From JAGTRP01 sp035655235 (lineage in GTDB: Bacteria > Pseudomonadota > Gammaproteobacteria > Burkholderiales > Rhodocyclaceae): a stretch of DNA of 26,653 nt. A program made the translations under genes and the position numbers. The DNA lies in NCBI GenBank assembly GCA_035655235.1, contig DASRUX010000361.1, positions 1 through 26,653 of the forward strand, written 5' to 3'. The notes under the pieces are model-generated. The model was not told the DNA's origin. It saw only the letters and a program-made list of their open reading frames with translations, and made no database searches. Below, one piece after another: positions 25,411 to 26,653 of this stretch (position 1 is its first letter; each line of letters starts with the position of its first letter).

Positions 25411-26595
25411 ATGGCGAATACCAGTTTGATCAAGCTGGAACACGACACCCGGATCGATGCGGCCGCCGAACGGCTGTCCATGACCCGGCGCGAGTTCCTG
25501 CAATTCTGCGCGGCCTTGGCCGCGACCATGGGCCTGCCGCAGGGTGCGGAAGCCCAGGTGGCCGAGGCGGTGGCCGCCAAGAAGCGGCCCAGCGTCATCT
25601 GGCTGCACTTCCAGGAATGCACCGGCTGTTCCGAGTCCATGCTCCGCGCCGAGCACCCGACCCTGGAAAAGCTCATCCTCGACGTCATTTCCCTGGACTA
25701 CCACGAGACCCTGTTCGCCGCCGCCGGCCACCAGGTCGAGGCCGCCAAGCGCCAGGCCATGGAAGAGAACAAGGGCAAGTACATCCTGGTAGTCGAAGGC
25801 GCCATCCCGACCAAGGATAACGGCGTGTATTGCAAGGTCGGCGGCAAGACCGCCATCGAGCTGGTCAAGGAATGCGCGGCGGATGCCGCGGCGGTGGTCG
25901 CCATCGGCTCCTGCGCCTCCTGGGGCGGCATGCCCTCCACCAGCCCCAACCCCACCGGCGCCTCCGGCGTCGCCAAGGTCCTGGGCAAGCCGGTGGTCAC
26001 CATCCCGGGCTGCCCGCCTAACCCCTACAACTTCCTGTCCACCGTGGTCCATTTCCTGACCTTCGGCAAACTGCCCGAGGTGGACCAGCTGGGCCGGCCC
26101 AAGTTTGCCTACTCCCGCCTCATCCACGAAAACTGCGAGCGCCGCGCCCACTTCGACGCCGGCCGCTTCGCCATGGAGTTCGGCGACGAGGGCCACCGCA
26201 AGGGCTACTGCCTCTACAAGCTGGGCTGCAAGGGGCCTGAAACCTATGCCAACTGCTCGGTGCTGCTCTTCGGCGATGCCGGTGCCGGCACCTGGCCGGT
26301 GGCCTGCGGCCACCCCTGTATCGGTTGTACCGAGCAGGGCGTCGGCTTCGAGAAACCCATCCATACCGTGGCCAAGCTGAAGAACATCGAGCCCAATATC
26401 CAATTCCCGCGCATCGCCGAGGAAAAGGGCATCGGCGCCAACCTGGGCTCCGCCGCAGTGCTGGCGGCCGTAGCCGGTGCGGCAGCCGGCGGCGCCGCGA
26501 TGGTGGCCAAGAACCTCGGCCTGTCCCATAAGGCGGAGCAGATGGAAGAGGCCAAGAAGGACGGCGACGAAGCCAAGAAAGTAGTGGGAGGCTGA
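25411..26595 (+). CDS. hybO: [NiFe] hydrogenase small subunit, Hyd-2 (HybO) type
   Basis: A 394-residue electron-transfer subunit of a periplasm-facing uptake hydrogenase. A Tat signal is present (MTRREFLQF, residues 24-32, then a hydrophobic stretch to about 42). Proximal cluster ligands Cys70, Cys73, Cys168, Cys201; distal His239, Cys242, Cys267, Cys273; medial 3Fe-4S Cys282, Cys303, Cys306. A hydrophobic carboxyl segment about 345-368 anchors it to the membrane. The two extra cysteines of oxygen-tolerant enzymes are Gly72 and Gly173 here, so the proximal cluster is an ordinary 4Fe-4S and the enzyme is expected to be oxygen-sensitive. Sequence is close to E. coli HybO throughout. ATG at 25411 has GAGGGGAAAA upstream. 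Next gene follows after one base. Confidence 0.96.
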   Translation: MANTSLIKLEHDTRIDAAAERLSMTRREFLQFCAALAATMGLPQGAEAQVAEAVAAKKRPSVIWLHFQECTGCSESMLRAEHPTLEKLILDVISLDYHETLFAAAGHQVEAAKRQAMEENKGKYILVVEGAIPTKDNGVYCKVGGKTAIELVKECAADAAAVVAIGSCASWGGMPSTSPNPTGASGVAKVLGKPVVTIPGCPPNPYNFLSTVVHFLTFGKLPEVDQLGRPKFAYSRLIHENCERRAHFDAGRFAMEFGDEGHRKGYCLYKLGCKGPETYANCSVLLFGDAGAGTWPVACGHPCIGCTEQGVGFEKPIHTVAKLKNIEPNIQFPRIAEEKGIGANLGSAAVLAAVAGAAAGGAAMVAKNLGLSHKAEQMEEAKKDGDEAKKVVGG

Positions 26596-26596
26596 G

Positions 26597-26653
26597 ATGA
26601 CCACCCGGCGTAACTTCCTCAAGGGCTGTCTGGCCGGCGGGGCTGCCGCGGCC
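26597..26653 (+). CDS. hybA: Tat-exported protein, probably HybA iron-sulfur subunit (partial)
   Basis: Only 19 codons are visible before the window ends. They begin with MTTRRNFLKG and an Ala/Gly-rich stretch, a clear twin-arginine signal. E. coli has hybA, a Tat-exported four-cluster ferredoxin with the similar start MNRRNFIKA, directly after hybO, so the same is expected here. The start codon overlaps the region of the hybO stop by one base of spacing, implying coupling. Identity rests on position and the signal only. Confidence 0.6.
   Translation, partial: MTTRRNFLKGCLAGGAAAA

Overview
The window is high-GC, gene-dense bacterial DNA. The groESL operon carries both a sigma-32 promoter and a CIRCE operator, the acetate permease is preceded by a DUF485 gene, and two sigma-54 promoters are present. 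Together with the protein sequences this suggests a Betaproteobacterium, probably a Rhodocyclales member such as Azospira/Dechlorosoma; that placement is a judgement from memory of these families, not a search.

Layout. (1) 1-197: 5' end of trxC, minus strand. (2) 331-6225: a periplasmic binding-protein-like gene followed by two tandem paralogous membrane GGDEF-EAL proteins. (3) 6316-13110: an RNA-repair island. rtcR (minus) diverges from a five-gene plus-strand unit: zinc-ribbon protein, rtcB, HEAT-repeat protein, RlaP-type nucleotidyltransferase, rtcA. A sigma-54 promoter lies at 8044-8059 and a 30-bp palindrome, the likely RtcR site, at 7935-7964. rtcB has an in-frame amber codon at codon 15. 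(4) 13196-15358: groES-groEL with RpoH promoter, CIRCE and terminator. (5) 15398-17535: DUF485 gene plus actP. (6) 17739-19933: OmpR-type response regulator and sensor kinase. Its upstream direct repeat has the same half-sites and spacing as one in front of the DUF485-actP unit, so this two-component system probably controls acetate/carboxylate uptake. (7) 19951-20113: tRNA-Phe with its own promoter and terminator. (8) 20243-23380: hybrid histidine kinase. (9) 23390-25051: minus-strand pair, Yip1-family membrane protein and HExxH putative metallopeptidase. (10) 25282-26653: sigma-54 promoter, then the small subunit of a Hyd-2-type [NiFe] hydrogenase (hybO) and the first codons of a Tat-exported partner, probably hybA; the operon continues beyond the window.

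The most interesting part is the RNA-repair island. It combines the RtcB ligase and RtcA cyclase with a polymerase-beta-fold nucleotidyltransferase, a HEAT-repeat protein and a zinc-ribbon protein under CARF-domain (RtcR) sigma-54 control. The roles of the HEAT and zinc-ribbon proteins are not known to me. No mobile element, CRISPR array or origin was seen.
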